A stretch of 64,000 bases of DNA from NCBI RefSeq assembly GCF_010671925.1, contig NZ_JAAHIH010000012.1:19536-83535 (forward strand). The letters run 5' to 3'. The notes below the pieces were generated by a model that worked only from the letters and a program-made list of their open reading frames with translations, ran no database searches and was not told where the DNA came from. Positions within the stretch are counted from its first letter, which is position 1. Every line of letters starts with the position of its first letter. This DNA comes from Moorena sp. SIOASIH. Its GTDB lineage: Bacteria > Cyanobacteriota > Cyanobacteriia > Cyanobacteriales > Coleofasciculaceae. The position numbers and the translations under genes were made by a program. This document shows, in pieces, positions 27,138 to 36,718 of this stretch.

Positions 27138-27935
27138 CTAACTACCAACCACTGACAACATTCCCCAAAAGCTTAAGAAAGGATCAACAATAATCTGAGC
27201 CGCTATTTCAGGAAATTGGGATTGGAGATAAGTAACTAACTGCTCAGAGTCGCCGCCAGTCAGAGCAATCGGACTGTTGGGAAACTCGCTTTGCCAATCC
27301 TCAATAAAATCCCGGATACTAGCCAATACTGTATAGACAACACCACTTGCCATTGCCTCTGATGTCTCCAGTGACCAACGCTTTGGTAACTGAGCTGGTA
27401 GTTCAATCGCAGGTAATGCTCCAGTTTTTTGTGCTAGAGACTGTAACTGTAATCCCAATCCTGGCAAGATCGCCCCTCCGATTAGCTGTAGGTTTTGGTT
27501 AGCCCCAGTAAAGGTTAGAGCAGTACCAGCATCAATAACCAAAACTGGATAACTATACCTGTGACCAGCACCAAATAAGGCCAAGGCGCGGTCAATGCCT
27601 AGGGTGGGATATAGTCCGGAAAGGGGTAAATCCTCAAGGGTCAATATTGTAGTATCGGAATAGTTTTGCCAGAGTGCTGTTTGGGCAGGTACTACTGAAG
27701 CAATATAAAGCGGTAATGGCTTGGATGGGTCTTTACCCTGAGCTTTTAACTGGGGTGGTAAAATTTCCGCTGACATTACACTACAAGTCCAGTCCTTGAT
27801 TAACTGCTCTACAGCTGCTGGGGTTAGATGGTTGGTATCCCAGGCTTTTTTCAGGGTGTTATCCACAAACCAAGCCCAATGTAGCCGGGAATTGCCAATC
27901 ACTAATCCTAAAAAGCTGTTTGCCTTAGTTATCAT
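27138..27935 (-). CDS. coaX: Type III pantothenate kinase
   Basis: Phosphorylates pantothenate in the first step of coenzyme A synthesis. At 265 residues it has the ASKHA fold of type III enzymes: an N-terminal phosphate loop GLVIGNSRLHWAWF near residue 11, a central VLVIDAGTALTFTGA near 133 with the metal Asp, then GGAILPGLGLQLQSLAQKT and the C-terminal ALTGGDSEQL. The first motif has Val in place of the Asp found in most bacterial CoaX (DxGN); as I recall, cyanobacterial members often vary here. Convergent with the Nudix gene and divergent from the kinase region. Confidence 0.9.
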   Translation of the reverse strand: MITKANSFLGLVIGNSRLHWAWFVDNTLKKAWDTNHLTPAAVEQLIKDWTCSVMSAEILPPQLKAQGKDPSKPLPLYIASVVPAQTALWQNYSDTTILTLEDLPLSGLYPTLGIDRALALFGAGHRYSYPVLVIDAGTALTFTGANQNLQLIGGAILPGLGLQLQSLAQKTGALPAIELPAQLPKRWSLETSEAMASGVVYTVLASIRDFIEDWQSEFPNSPIALTGGDSEQLVTYLQSQFPEIAAQIIVDPFLSFWGMLSVVGS

Positions 27936-27949
27936 ATAGCAGTTATCAA

Positions 27950-28228
27950 TTCGGTGAGGTACTTTCGTTCTGGGTTAATGGCAGTCGGGAGTCGGGAGTC
28001 GGGAGTCGGGAGTCGGGAGTCGGGATTAGGGAGTCGGGAGTCGGGAGTCGGGGAAATAATTTTGCCTTTTGCCTTTTGCCTTTTGCCTCTTGCCTCTTGC
28101 CTCTTGCCTCTTGCCTTTTACCTTTTGCCTTTTGCCTCTTGCCTCTTGCCTCTTGCCTTTTGCCTCTTGCCTTTTACCTTTTGCCTCTTGCCTATTGCCT
28201 CTTGCCTCTTGCCTCTTGCCTCTTGCCT
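27950..28228. repeat. Composite repeat: tail motif, (GGGAGTC)n and (TTGCCTC)n arrays
   Basis: Starting next to coaX, the inverted tail motif (TATAGCAGTTATCAATTCGG, then TGAGGTAC) is followed by about nine GGGAGTC units (27985-28050). About 22 TTGCCTC/TTGCCTT heptamers follow up to 28228. Frames through it are artefacts. It separates coaX from the first giant kinase. Confidence 0.85.
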
Positions 28229-28346
28229 AATCGATTCTAGATTGCTGTTTTTGGGAAGACTAGTCACAGTGGGAAAAAATCCCTGTTCCGGAAGAGAAAT
28301 CATCTCAAACTTCTCATCCGGTACCTGAACCTGTGATGAAGAGTAG

Positions 28347-31300
28347 ATGACTATGAGCAGTACTATGGTGAGACTGACTGGCTATCAAATGACCGAGATT
28401 ATCTATTCCGGTTCTAGAACCTTAGTGTATCAAGGAATTCGTGAGTCAGACCAAAAACCAGTTGTGATCAAACTGCTTAAGAGTGAATATCCCAGCTTTG
28501 GTGAACTGGTGCAGTTTCGTAATCAATATACTATTGCCAAAAACCTTGATCTACCTGGCATCGTCAAACCCTACAGTTTAAAACACTACCGCAATGGCTA
28601 TGGTTTGGTGATGGAGGATTTTGGTGGTATTTCCCTCAAAACTTATTGCTCTAATCTAGAAAGCTTAAAATTAACCTCTCTAACGGAATTTTTCGACATT
28701 GCTCTTCAAATTGCATCCATCCTGGATGGACTCTATCGCAACCGAGTCATTCACAAAGATATTAAACCTGCCAACATCCTGATTAACCCGGATACTAAAC
28801 AAGTCGAACTGATTGATTTTAGTATTGCTTCTCTACTGCCAAGGGAAACTCAGGTGCTTCAAAGTCCCAATGTCCTGGAAGGAACTCTAGCTTACTTGTC
28901 TCCGGAACAAACTGGACGGATGAATCGGGGCATTGACTACCGCAGCGACTTCTATTCTTTGGGAGTCACTTTCTACGAACTCCTGACCGGACAGTTACCT
29001 TTCACTAGTACAGACCCCATGGAGTTGGTTCACTGCCATATTGCCAAGCAGCCACCTTCAGTCCATAGTATTAATCCTGATATTCCCATCATTGTCTCGG
29101 ACATGATTAGCAAACTGATGGCGAAAAATGCTGAAGACCGCTATCAAAGTGCTTTGGGATTGAAGTATGACCTGGAGACTTGCTTATCCCAATGGCAGGA
29201 AACTGGTCGGGTTGAACCCTTTAAGTTAGGCACCCAGGATATTTGCGATCGCTTCGTGATTCCCGAGAAACTTTATGGTCGCGCCAGGGAAGTTGAGACC
29301 TTACTAGGGGCTTTTGACCGGGTTGCTGGCAAGACAATAGCTCAAGAGGATTCCTCCCGAGGCAGGAGCGAAATGATGTTAGTAGCAGGGTTTTCCGGGA
29401 TTGGGAAAACTGCTGTGGTCAATGAAGTCCACAAGCCGATTGTCCGACAAAGGGGTTACTTCATCAAAGGGAAATTCGACCAATTTATGCGCAATATTCC
29501 CTTTTCTGCATTTGTCCAAGCTTTCCGGAACTTGATGGGACAACTGCTTACGGAAAGGGATGCACAATTACAACACTGGAAAATCAAAATTCTGTTAGCA
29601 CTAGGAGAAAACGGTCAAGTCATCATTGACGTTATCCCTGAATTAGAACAAATCATTGGCAAACAGTCTCCTGTGCCAGAACTATCAGCTGGTGCAGCAC
29701 AAAATCGTTTTAATCGACTGTTCCAGAAATTCATCCAAGTCTTCACTACTGCTGAGCATCCCTTAGTTATTTTCCTAGATGACTTGCAATGGGTGGATTC
29801 AGCATCTTTGAAGTTGATGCAGTTGTTGATGAGCGAAACTGATACTCGTTATTTGCTGCTGATTGGAGCCTATCGGGATAATGAAGTCTCTCCAACCCAT
29901 CCGTTAATGTTAACGTTGGATGAGATTAGCAAAACTGAGGTAAAAGTTAATAGTATCACTCTAGCCCCTCTAAAACACTCTGATTTAAATCATCTGATTG
30001 CTGATACCCTCAGTTGTTCAGAAGAACTAGCACAACCTCTGACAGAATTGGTATTTCGGAAAACTAAAGGTAATCCTTTCTTTGCCACTCAATTCCTTAA
30101 ATCCCTCCATGCCGACAATCTGATTAGGTTTAATTTTGAGGTAGGTCATTGGGAGTGTGACATTGCTCAAGTAAGAACCCTGGCTCTGAGTGATGATGTC
30201 GTGGAATTTATGGCGCTACAGTTGAGTAAGTTGCCACCAGCGACTCAGTCAGTACTTAAACTGGCTGCTTGTATTGGCAACCAATTTGATCTAGCCACCC
30301 TAGCCATTGTCTATGAAAAATCCCAAACTGAAACAGCGGCTGATCTTTGGAAAGCCTTACAAGAAGGATTACTATTACCCCAAAGCGAGATTTACAAGTT
30401 TTTCCAGACTACCGATGAATCTCAACAGAGCATTGATCAAAGCTATCCCCCATCACGAATTTCCCATCACGACTCCCCCATTTACAAATTCCTCCATGAC
30501 CGGGTACAGCAAGCAGCCTATTGTCTGATTGATCAAGACCATAAGCAACAAACTCACCTAAAAATTGGCCAACTGCTGTTAAGCAATACTTCTGAACCAG
30601 AACGGGAAGAGAAGATATTTGATATTGTCAATCAGCTTAATATCGGTGCTGACCTAATTACCAATCCGTCTCAGAGAGAACAACTAGCAGGATTAAATCT
30701 ATTAGCTGGTAAAAAAGCCAAATCAGCGACGGCTTATGAACCGGCTCTTCGGTATTTTAATTCCGGTCTGAAACTCCTAGCTCCAGATAGTTGGGAGAGT
30801 AACTATGAGTTGAGCCTAGCTCTCTCCATAGCGGCGGTTGAAGCGGAATACTTAACGGTTAATTTAGAGCGAGCCAAACACTTATCAAAGATAGTTCTAA
30901 AACAAGCCAAGACCTTTTTAGATAAAATCAAAGTCTATGAGCTGCAAATCTTGTTTTATATTAGTCAAAATAAGATGAATGAAGCGATAGACTTAGGCAT
31001 CAATGTTTTGAAAATGCTAGGGATAGCTATTCCCACGGAAGCCCAAGAAATTAATACTGAAGTTGAGAAACTACGGGAAGAGTTACAGTTAGAGGTTGAG
31101 GAAATTGCTAATTTAGCTAACTTGCCAGACATTACTGACCCTTATCAACTAGCTGCTATCCGGATTTTGACCAATGCTAGTTCTGCGTCCTATATTGCTA
31201 ATCCAGTCCTGTGGCCGTTAATTATTCTGACTACAGTCAAGCTTTGTATTAAATACGGTCATTCCTCCTGGGCAGCTTCAGCCTATAGTTGGTATGGTGC

Positions 31301-33941
31301 GCTCCTTTGTGGTGCTTACTTAGATATTGATCGGGGCTATGAGTTTGGTCGCTTATCAATTCAGCTCCTAGAGCAATATAATGCTTTGGAGCTTACCGCT
31401 AAAGTGGGCAATATGTTTAACGTCTTTGTTAGACCTTGGAAAGAGCATATCCGAGAAACAAATACTTCATTAATAGCAGCCATTCAAAGTGGATTTGACA
31501 ACGGCGATATCGAGTATGCCTTCTATGGTGCTGTTCACTATTGTAACTATCATTTTTTTGCTGGGACTAATCTGGAATATGTACAACAGATACAGGGGAA
31601 ATATTTTGAAGCGATCGCTAAAGCTAAGTTTGACTTCCACGAAAGCTTTATCCGAATTGGTCAACAAACCGTTGCTAATCTACTAGGTGAAGTAGCCAAT
31701 CCCCGTTATTTGGTTGGTGACTATCTCGATGAATCTACTATTTTACCAAATTGGATCGACCATAATATTGTATTTCTCGTGCTTTGTGCCTATGGGGCAA
31801 AAACCATGCTACTGTACTTATTTAAAGAGTACACAGAAGCCGTAGAAGCTGGAGCAATTGGCAAGCACTATGAACAAGCAGCAGCTGGAACACTATATGT
31901 TTCCGAGCATAGTTTCTATTACTCATTAGCACTGTTAGCCAACTGTGATCAGGTAGACTCCCAGGAAAAGCAACAGGCTCTAGAGACAGTAGCCGCAAAT
32001 CAAGAGCGATTACGGTTGTGGGCAAAACATGCTCCAGTCAATTATCAACACCAATATGATCTGGTAGAAGCTGAGAGGGCAAGAGTTGAGGGAAATGTGC
32101 TGTGGGCGATGGAAGGTTATGAGCGGGCAATTACCGGAGCGATGGATACGGGATATCTTCAGGTGGAAGCCTTAGCTAATGAATTAGCAGCAGAATTTTT
32201 CCTCGATTGGGATAAAAAAACCATTGCTCAAGCTTACCTTACCAATGCCTATTATGCATACGCTCGCTGGGGTGCATTAGCTAAAGTTGAGGATTTGGAA
32301 AAACGCTATACTGACTTACTTGCTCCAATCCTGGTGGAATCAAAAATTGGCTTCAATCCTAGCAATACTGTAAACCAAACTGTGACATCCAGCAGCACCA
32401 AAATTTCTGAAGCATTGGATTTGGCAAGTGTGATCAAAGCGTCTCAAGTCCTTTCTAGTGAAATTCACCTTGAGCAGTTACTCTCTACTCTCATGGAAGT
32501 TGTGATTGAGAATGCGGGAGCAGAAAAATGTGTTCTGATTTTACCAAAAGCTGGAAAATGGGTGATTGAAGCTCAAGGTTCAATGGATCAAGTCCTAAAG
32601 CCAAGACTTCTTTCAGAAAAGGGAACAGCGGATCTGGGAACAGGGAACAGTGGACAAGAATTGACGCAAACAGAATCAGAAAACTACTTTGGTAAGAGGT
32701 CTCCAGATTTAGCAAGTAAAGGAATTAACGACACCAAGCACTTAGAGACAAAACCTGTCCTGTCAGTACTACAATCGATTCCTATCGAAGAAAGTAATAC
32801 TATTCCGATCAGCGTCATTAATGCTGTTTTCCACAAATCTCAAGCTTTGGTATTTGATAACGCTAGTGAAGAAACCACCTTAGCTGCTGACCCCTATATT
32901 ATTCAGCAACAACCAAAAAGTGCTTTGTGTACTCCTATCCTTACTCAAGGTAAACTGATTGGTATTCTATATCTCGAAAACAATCAATGCACTGCAGCAT
33001 TTACTAGTGACAGACTGGAAGTCCTTAAACTTTTGTGTTCTCAAGCTGCTATCTCCTTGGAAAATGCTCAACTTTACAGCAATTTAGAGCAAGCCAAAAG
33101 CCAACTAGAAGATTATTCCCATAACCTAGAAGAAAAGGTAGCTGAACGCACCCAAGAACTCTCTCAAACTCTCGACGACCTTACGGCTACTCAGAAAAAG
33201 CTAGTGGAATCGGAAAAAATGGCTGCTTTGGGTGGTCTGGTGGCGGGAGTCGCCCACGAAATCAATACTCCTGTTGGTACTAGTATTACTGCTGCTTCCA
33301 TTTTAGCTGATGAAACTCAAGGATTTTGTAAGGTTTTAAAAAACGGAAAATTAAAGCGGTCGGTGCTACAAAATTATCTAGACACCGTCCAAGAATCCAG
33401 TGAACTAATTCTGAGTAACTTACAACGAGCTGGGGAGTTGGTGCAAAGTTTTAAACAAGTTGCAGTTGACCAAGCTCATCTAGATAAGCGCACCTTGAAT
33501 GTTAAAGAATATCTAGAGGAGGTCTTAATCAGCTTAGAGCCTCAACTCAAACAAGCCTCCCACACATTAACCATAGAAGGGGATGAAACAGTTACCATAG
33601 AAACCTATCCCGGCGCTATCTCACAAGTTATTACGAATTTAGTCATGAACTCTATTAGCCATGGTTATCAGCCAAAACAAAATGGACAGTTACATCTTCA
33701 GGTTGACAGAGTTGAAGAAGAATTAATGATTACCTATCATGATGATGGCTGTGGGATTGCTCAGGAGCATTTAGGACAAATTTTTGAACCTTTCTTTACT
33801 ACTGCTAGAGCCAGAGGTGGCAGTGGTCTAGGACTGCATATTGTCTATAACTTAGTGACTCAGAAGCTACTGGGGCAGATTGAGGTTAACTCTCAAATTG
33901 GTAAGGGTACTGAGTTTATTATTACTCTACCGATAGGTTAA
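28347..33941 (+). CDS. Ser/Thr kinase-ATPase-GAF-histidine kinase fusion (paralogue 1)
   Basis: A 1864-residue Hstk-type signalling protein. Residues 9-275 are a eukaryotic-type Ser/Thr kinase (VVIKLL, HKDIKPANIL, LIDFS in place of DFG, GTLAYLSPEQTGRMNR). Residues 310-600 are an AAA/NACHT-like ATPase (Walker A GFSGIGKT near 348, Walker B VIFLDDLQW near 474). A long TPR-like helical region follows to about 1330. A GAF domain covers about 1350-1590 and a histidine kinase the end, with phosphoacceptor His at 1637 (GVAHEINTP), N-box VMNSISH and G-boxes DDGCGI and GGSGLGLHI. Inside the GAF a GGGAACAG repeat is translated (32620-32655). Stimulus and partners are unknown. Confidence 0.93.
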   Translation: MTMSSTMVRLTGYQMTEIIYSGSRTLVYQGIRESDQKPVVIKLLKSEYPSFGELVQFRNQYTIAKNLDLPGIVKPYSLKHYRNGYGLVMEDFGGISLKTYCSNLESLKLTSLTEFFDIALQIASILDGLYRNRVIHKDIKPANILINPDTKQVELIDFSIASLLPRETQVLQSPNVLEGTLAYLSPEQTGRMNRGIDYRSDFYSLGVTFYELLTGQLPFTSTDPMELVHCHIAKQPPSVHSINPDIPIIVSDMISKLMAKNAEDRYQSALGLKYDLETCLSQWQETGRVEPFKLGTQDICDRFVIPEKLYGRAREVETLLGAFDRVAGKTIAQEDSSRGRSEMMLVAGFSGIGKTAVVNEVHKPIVRQRGYFIKGKFDQFMRNIPFSAFVQAFRNLMGQLLTERDAQLQHWKIKILLALGENGQVIIDVIPELEQIIGKQSPVPELSAGAAQNRFNRLFQKFIQVFTTAEHPLVIFLDDLQWVDSASLKLMQLLMSETDTRYLLLIGAYRDNEVSPTHPLMLTLDEISKTEVKVNSITLAPLKHSDLNHLIADTLSCSEELAQPLTELVFRKTKGNPFFATQFLKSLHADNLIRFNFEVGHWECDIAQVRTLALSDDVVEFMALQLSKLPPATQSVLKLAACIGNQFDLATLAIVYEKSQTETAADLWKALQEGLLLPQSEIYKFFQTTDESQQSIDQSYPPSRISHHDSPIYKFLHDRVQQAAYCLIDQDHKQQTHLKIGQLLLSNTSEPEREEKIFDIVNQLNIGADLITNPSQREQLAGLNLLAGKKAKSATAYEPALRYFNSGLKLLAPDSWESNYELSLALSIAAVEAEYLTVNLERAKHLSKIVLKQAKTFLDKIKVYELQILFYISQNKMNEAIDLGINVLKMLGIAIPTEAQEINTEVEKLREELQLEVEEIANLANLPDITDPYQLAAIRILTNASSASYIANPVLWPLIILTTVKLCIKYGHSSWAASAYSWYGALLCGAYLDIDRGYEFGRLSIQLLEQYNALELTAKVGNMFNVFVRPWKEHIRETNTSLIAAIQSGFDNGDIEYAFYGAVHYCNYHFFAGTNLEYVQQIQGKYFEAIAKAKFDFHESFIRIGQQTVANLLGEVANPRYLVGDYLDESTILPNWIDHNIVFLVLCAYGAKTMLLYLFKEYTEAVEAGAIGKHYEQAAAGTLYVSEHSFYYSLALLANCDQVDSQEKQQALETVAANQERLRLWAKHAPVNYQHQYDLVEAERARVEGNVLWAMEGYERAITGAMDTGYLQVEALANELAAEFFLDWDKKTIAQAYLTNAYYAYARWGALAKVEDLEKRYTDLLAPILVESKIGFNPSNTVNQTVTSSSTKISEALDLASVIKASQVLSSEIHLEQLLSTLMEVVIENAGAEKCVLILPKAGKWVIEAQGSMDQVLKPRLLSEKGTADLGTGNSGQELTQTESENYFGKRSPDLASKGINDTKHLETKPVLSVLQSIPIEESNTIPISVINAVFHKSQALVFDNASEETTLAADPYIIQQQPKSALCTPILTQGKLIGILYLENNQCTAAFTSDRLEVLKLLCSQAAISLENAQLYSNLEQAKSQLEDYSHNLEEKVAERTQELSQTLDDLTATQKKLVESEKMAALGGLVAGVAHEINTPVGTSITAASILADETQGFCKVLKNGKLKRSVLQNYLDTVQESSELILSNLQRAGELVQSFKQVAVDQAHLDKRTLNVKEYLEEVLISLEPQLKQASHTLTIEGDETVTIETYPGAISQVITNLVMNSISHGYQPKQNGQLHLQVDRVEEELMITYHDDGCGIAQEHLGQIFEPFFTTARARGGSGLGLHIVYNLVTQKLLGQIEVNSQIGKGTEFIITLPIG

Positions 33942-33942
33942 A

Positions 33943-34070
33943 TGAAGAATTGAGAATGTAGAATTAAGAATGTAGAATTAAGAATGTAGAATTGAGAATG
34001 TAGAATTAAGAATGTAGAATTGAGAATGTAGAATTGAGAATGTAGAATTGAGAATGTAGAATTGAGAAAT
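33943..34070. repeat. 14-bp tandem repeat (AGAATTGAGAATGT)n
   Basis: Nine contiguous units with A/G alternation (AATTAAG / AATTGAG) directly follow the stop codon of the first giant kinase. Confidence 0.85.
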
Positions 34071-34698
34071 TTTATCAGCATCTAGTTGGGTAGTGGCGTG
34101 GCACAGCTAAAATAGTGCAATAGATTTTTGCTACCCATCTTCCCACACTCCCCACACCCCCCACACTCCCCCATCTGTTTCTAATGCAACATTTAAGGCT
34201 TGCCACGCCAGTAGGGTGCGTTAGGGACGGACTCGCCATGATTTTATCAGTAGCCAGTATTGGGACAGACCGTCCCGTAACGCACCACAGGTTCAAACAG
34301 CATGCATTGAGATGCACCCGTCTATTTTTTTATGGTGCCTTGGGAAAAAAATGCCTAGGAAATAAAAAAAAGCGATCGCATATCTCAACCCCTGCTCACC
34401 CCCAAAATGTTGATTTTGGAGGATTGACAACATTAATAGTTTGTGATATTGAAAACAAAATTAGGTTGATTTATATCATGTCGGGATAATTACCCTGTCT
34501 TGATGCAGTCGCTCATGGGGGAAACCCCCAAGACCGCGCTGCATCGCTTAATAAAAATTTCCCCCATCTCCCCATCTCCCCACACTTCCCACCCTCCCTG
34601 ACAGGGGTAGGTTTTTAACAAAGACGTGAGTGTGGGCAGTGGAGTGTAGAAGGTTTGGGGTGTCGGGTAGTTTGAAATTAGACCCAATGGGAATAGAG
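34071..34698. repeat. Repeat-rich spacer with two palindromic elements
   Basis: Contains an inverted repeat GGTGCGTTA-GGGACGG ... CCGTCCCGTAACGCACC (34214-34287), the third 48-bp cruciform copy (34499-34547) and CCCCATCT/CCCACACT microsatellites. The motif ATATCATGTCGGGATAATTACCCT, in the variant seen at 53845 and 59088, lies next to the cruciform. No gene is supported. Confidence 0.65.
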
Positions 34699-34749
34699 TG
34701 CTGCTTGTGAAGTTCTCCCCCGGTAAATCGGAGATTATACCGGGGGCTT

Positions 34750-36012
34750 CTAAAATAAAGAGAGTTGAACATAGCTCTCTACCTCAGAAGTTTCCTGCTT
34801 CATAGGCTGTCGATTGACTAAGCCTCCACAGGCAGGCAAGATGATACCCACCTCGCTCAATGCCCGGTTGAGAATGTTTATCGCTGCATTCTCGTCTCTG
34901 TCGATTTCCAAACCACAGTCCGGGCATTGATGAGTTCTAACCGACAAAGTTTTAGGCACTAATGCCCCGCAGCCAGAGCAGTTCTGAGAGGTTCCATGAG
35001 GAGAAACCTTGACGACATGGCAACCGCGTTTGACCGCTACTGCTTCCAGTATCGTCATGAATCCTCCCCAACCTGCATCAAGAATTGATTTTGCTAACCT
35101 TGTCTTAGCCAGTCCTCTAATGTTTAAATCTTCAACAGCAATCAGATCAAAGCGTCGGCTTAAAGATTGAGCCACTCGGTAATGTTGCTCTTTTCGTTGC
35201 CTCTGAATCTTCTGGTGAATTCGTTGAACTCGATTCAATTGTTTTAGATAATTATTAGAGCGTTTTTGCTTCCTAGATAAACACCTCTGTGCCCTAGCAA
35301 GACGCGCTTGACCTTTTCTATAAAACTGTTTAATCGGGAAAAATTCACCCTCTGAAGTCACAGCAAATTCTTTAATCCCAACGTCTACACCCACTCCAGT
35401 TTTAATGGTTTCAACTGGGATTAACTTAGGGATAGATTCATCCTGAATTACCAAACAAACATACCAACCATCAGCTTTTTTGATGAGTGTAGCTGTCTTA
35501 ATAACAAAACCAAACGGTATCGGACGATGCCTGACAACAGGAATAACACCCAAGCGACTAATAATTATATTTTTGCCATCAAATTTAAGTGCTGCTTTTG
35601 GGTGATTAACTCGACTAAAACCAATTGACCTTAATTTGCCTTTTGATTTAAATCGAGGTCTACCACCGCGTTTCCCGGTCTTGTCTGGCACTAGCCAACG
35701 TTTCCAGGCTTGATCAAGTCTCTGCAAGTTAATTTGTTGAACTTCAGAGTAAATCTCTTTGTATTCAGGAAACAGTTGCTTAGTTTCTTTGAGTGCTGAC
35801 TGCTGAAAATAATAATCAGGCTTCTCAGGAATCTCGCCAATAGGCTCTGAAATAATAGAGCAACGATCAATCTGACAACGAGTTCTGTTTAGCCAGTCTA
35901 ACCGCTGACCTAACCCATAATTCCAGTGCCGTCTTAGCAACTCTAACCAGTGTTCCATCTTGGCTATTTGTTGCGGTTCTGGCTTGATTCTGTAGCAATA
36001 CGTGATTATCAT
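34750..36012 (-). CDS. tnpB: TnpB RNA-guided endonuclease (IS605-type)
   Basis: A 420-residue TnpB, clearly different from the one at 17506. RuvC motifs are complete: GVGVDVGIKEF (Asp), IAVEDLNIRGLAK (Glu) and IDRDENAAINIL (Asp). The zinc ribbon is CSGCG ... CPDCG. The N-terminus (MIITYCYRIKPEPQQIAKME) is the standard wedge start, so the ATG at 36012 is preferred. The reading frame looks fully intact while its partner tnpA is dead. Its guide RNA is expected from the 3' end and the right end near 34700. Confidence 0.92.
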   Translation of the reverse strand: MIITYCYRIKPEPQQIAKMEHWLELLRRHWNYGLGQRLDWLNRTRCQIDRCSIISEPIGEIPEKPDYYFQQSALKETKQLFPEYKEIYSEVQQINLQRLDQAWKRWLVPDKTGKRGGRPRFKSKGKLRSIGFSRVNHPKAALKFDGKNIIISRLGVIPVVRHRPIPFGFVIKTATLIKKADGWYVCLVIQDESIPKLIPVETIKTGVGVDVGIKEFAVTSEGEFFPIKQFYRKGQARLARAQRCLSRKQKRSNNYLKQLNRVQRIHQKIQRQRKEQHYRVAQSLSRRFDLIAVEDLNIRGLAKTRLAKSILDAGWGGFMTILEAVAVKRGCHVVKVSPHGTSQNCSGCGALVPKTLSVRTHQCPDCGLEIDRDENAAINILNRALSEVGIILPACGGLVNRQPMKQETSEVESYVQLSLF

Positions 36013-36169
36013 CTAGCAGTCCTAAATGATTCGTCAAATATATTGGCCTTAGCAATCGCTATAACCCAAGACCTGCAAAGATTTTAGATTTTGCCGATGA
36101 TTTTACAACTGATTTAGGATTGCTATAGTATTTATTATACTATTTACCGCTTTTAAATGTCCAGCAAAT

Positions 36170-36626
36170 ATGAAAAAGGATTTAGGTCTGTTTAAACGCT
36201 TACCGCTGATCTTGTTCTAGTGACAAAGTATCGCTATCAAGTGATTCCCCCCACAATATTGAATCGACTAAAAACTATCTTTGTTCGCGAAGCGTCGGCT
36301 ACGCCGAAGAGACTTGTCAAAAATGGTAATGTAAGCTGATTGAGTTCAATGGGAAAGTAGATCACGTATATCTGTTATTCTCTTATCCCCCTCAAGTTCA
36401 ACTTAGCAAATTGATGGCAAACCTCAAGACAGTATCTAGTCGGTTAATCAGAAAAGCATATTCTGAACAACTAGCCAAATACTCTAAAAAACCTGTCTTC
36501 TGGACAGGCTCATATTTTCTTGCCTCTTGTGGAGGCGTGACTATTGAGCAGTTAAAAAAGTATGTGGAACAACAAACCCCGTCCGGCAATTCCCCGCCCG
36601 TTAAGTCTGGCGACTATAACGGGTGA
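36170..36626 (+). pseudogene. Decayed IS200-type tnpA (Y1 transposase)
   Basis: Y1 single-strand transposase remnant spread over several frames. The first readable part is LTADLVLVTKYRYQVIPP, then TILNRLKTIF. A 24-bp mini-element (36283-36308) interrupts it and shifts the frame. ETCQKW, a TAA stop, and CKLIEFNGKVDHVYLLFSYP follow. Near 36411 the frame is again readable as MANLKTVSSRLIRKAYSEQL and FWTGSYFLASCGGVTIEQLK. The HUH-equivalent of Y1 enzymes is degraded (DHVYL in place of DHVHL). Inactive. Confidence 0.85.
36283..36308 (+). repeat. 24-bp mini-element inside tnpA remains
   Basis: GTTCGCGAAGCG followed by the palindrome TCGGCTACGCCGA. About 23 nt are added between the codons for KTIF and ETCQKW, so here the frame is broken. 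Confidence 0.75.
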
Positions 36627-36718
36627 TCCCTTGCCTGGTCTAGTTGGGAATACTAAGGTGATTCTTTTGATCAAGCATCCAGATCCACCAGTTTCCTATT
36701 GTCAATCCTCAACTGGCC

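Larger units (their letters stand above)
34700..36660. mobile_element. IS605-type element: divergent intact tnpB and decayed tnpA
   Basis: tnpB reads left (34750-36012) and tnpA remains read right (36170-36626), the divergent order of IS605 itself. The tnpB-side end has the hairpin CCCCCGGTA-TAATC-TCC-GATT-TACCGGGGG with a bulged T (minus strand, about 34705-34740). The tnpA-side end has CCCGTTA-AGTC-TGGC-GACT-A-TAACGGG (36598-36624) with a bulge in the same style. The element sits between the two giant kinase paralogues, ending about 60-90 bp before the second. Confidence 0.75.

Noticed and set aside
34184..34489. 101-codon ORF between kinase 1 and the IS element
   Set aside because: It spans an inverted repeat (GGTGCGTTA ... 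TAACGCACC) and AT-rich DNA and has no domain features.
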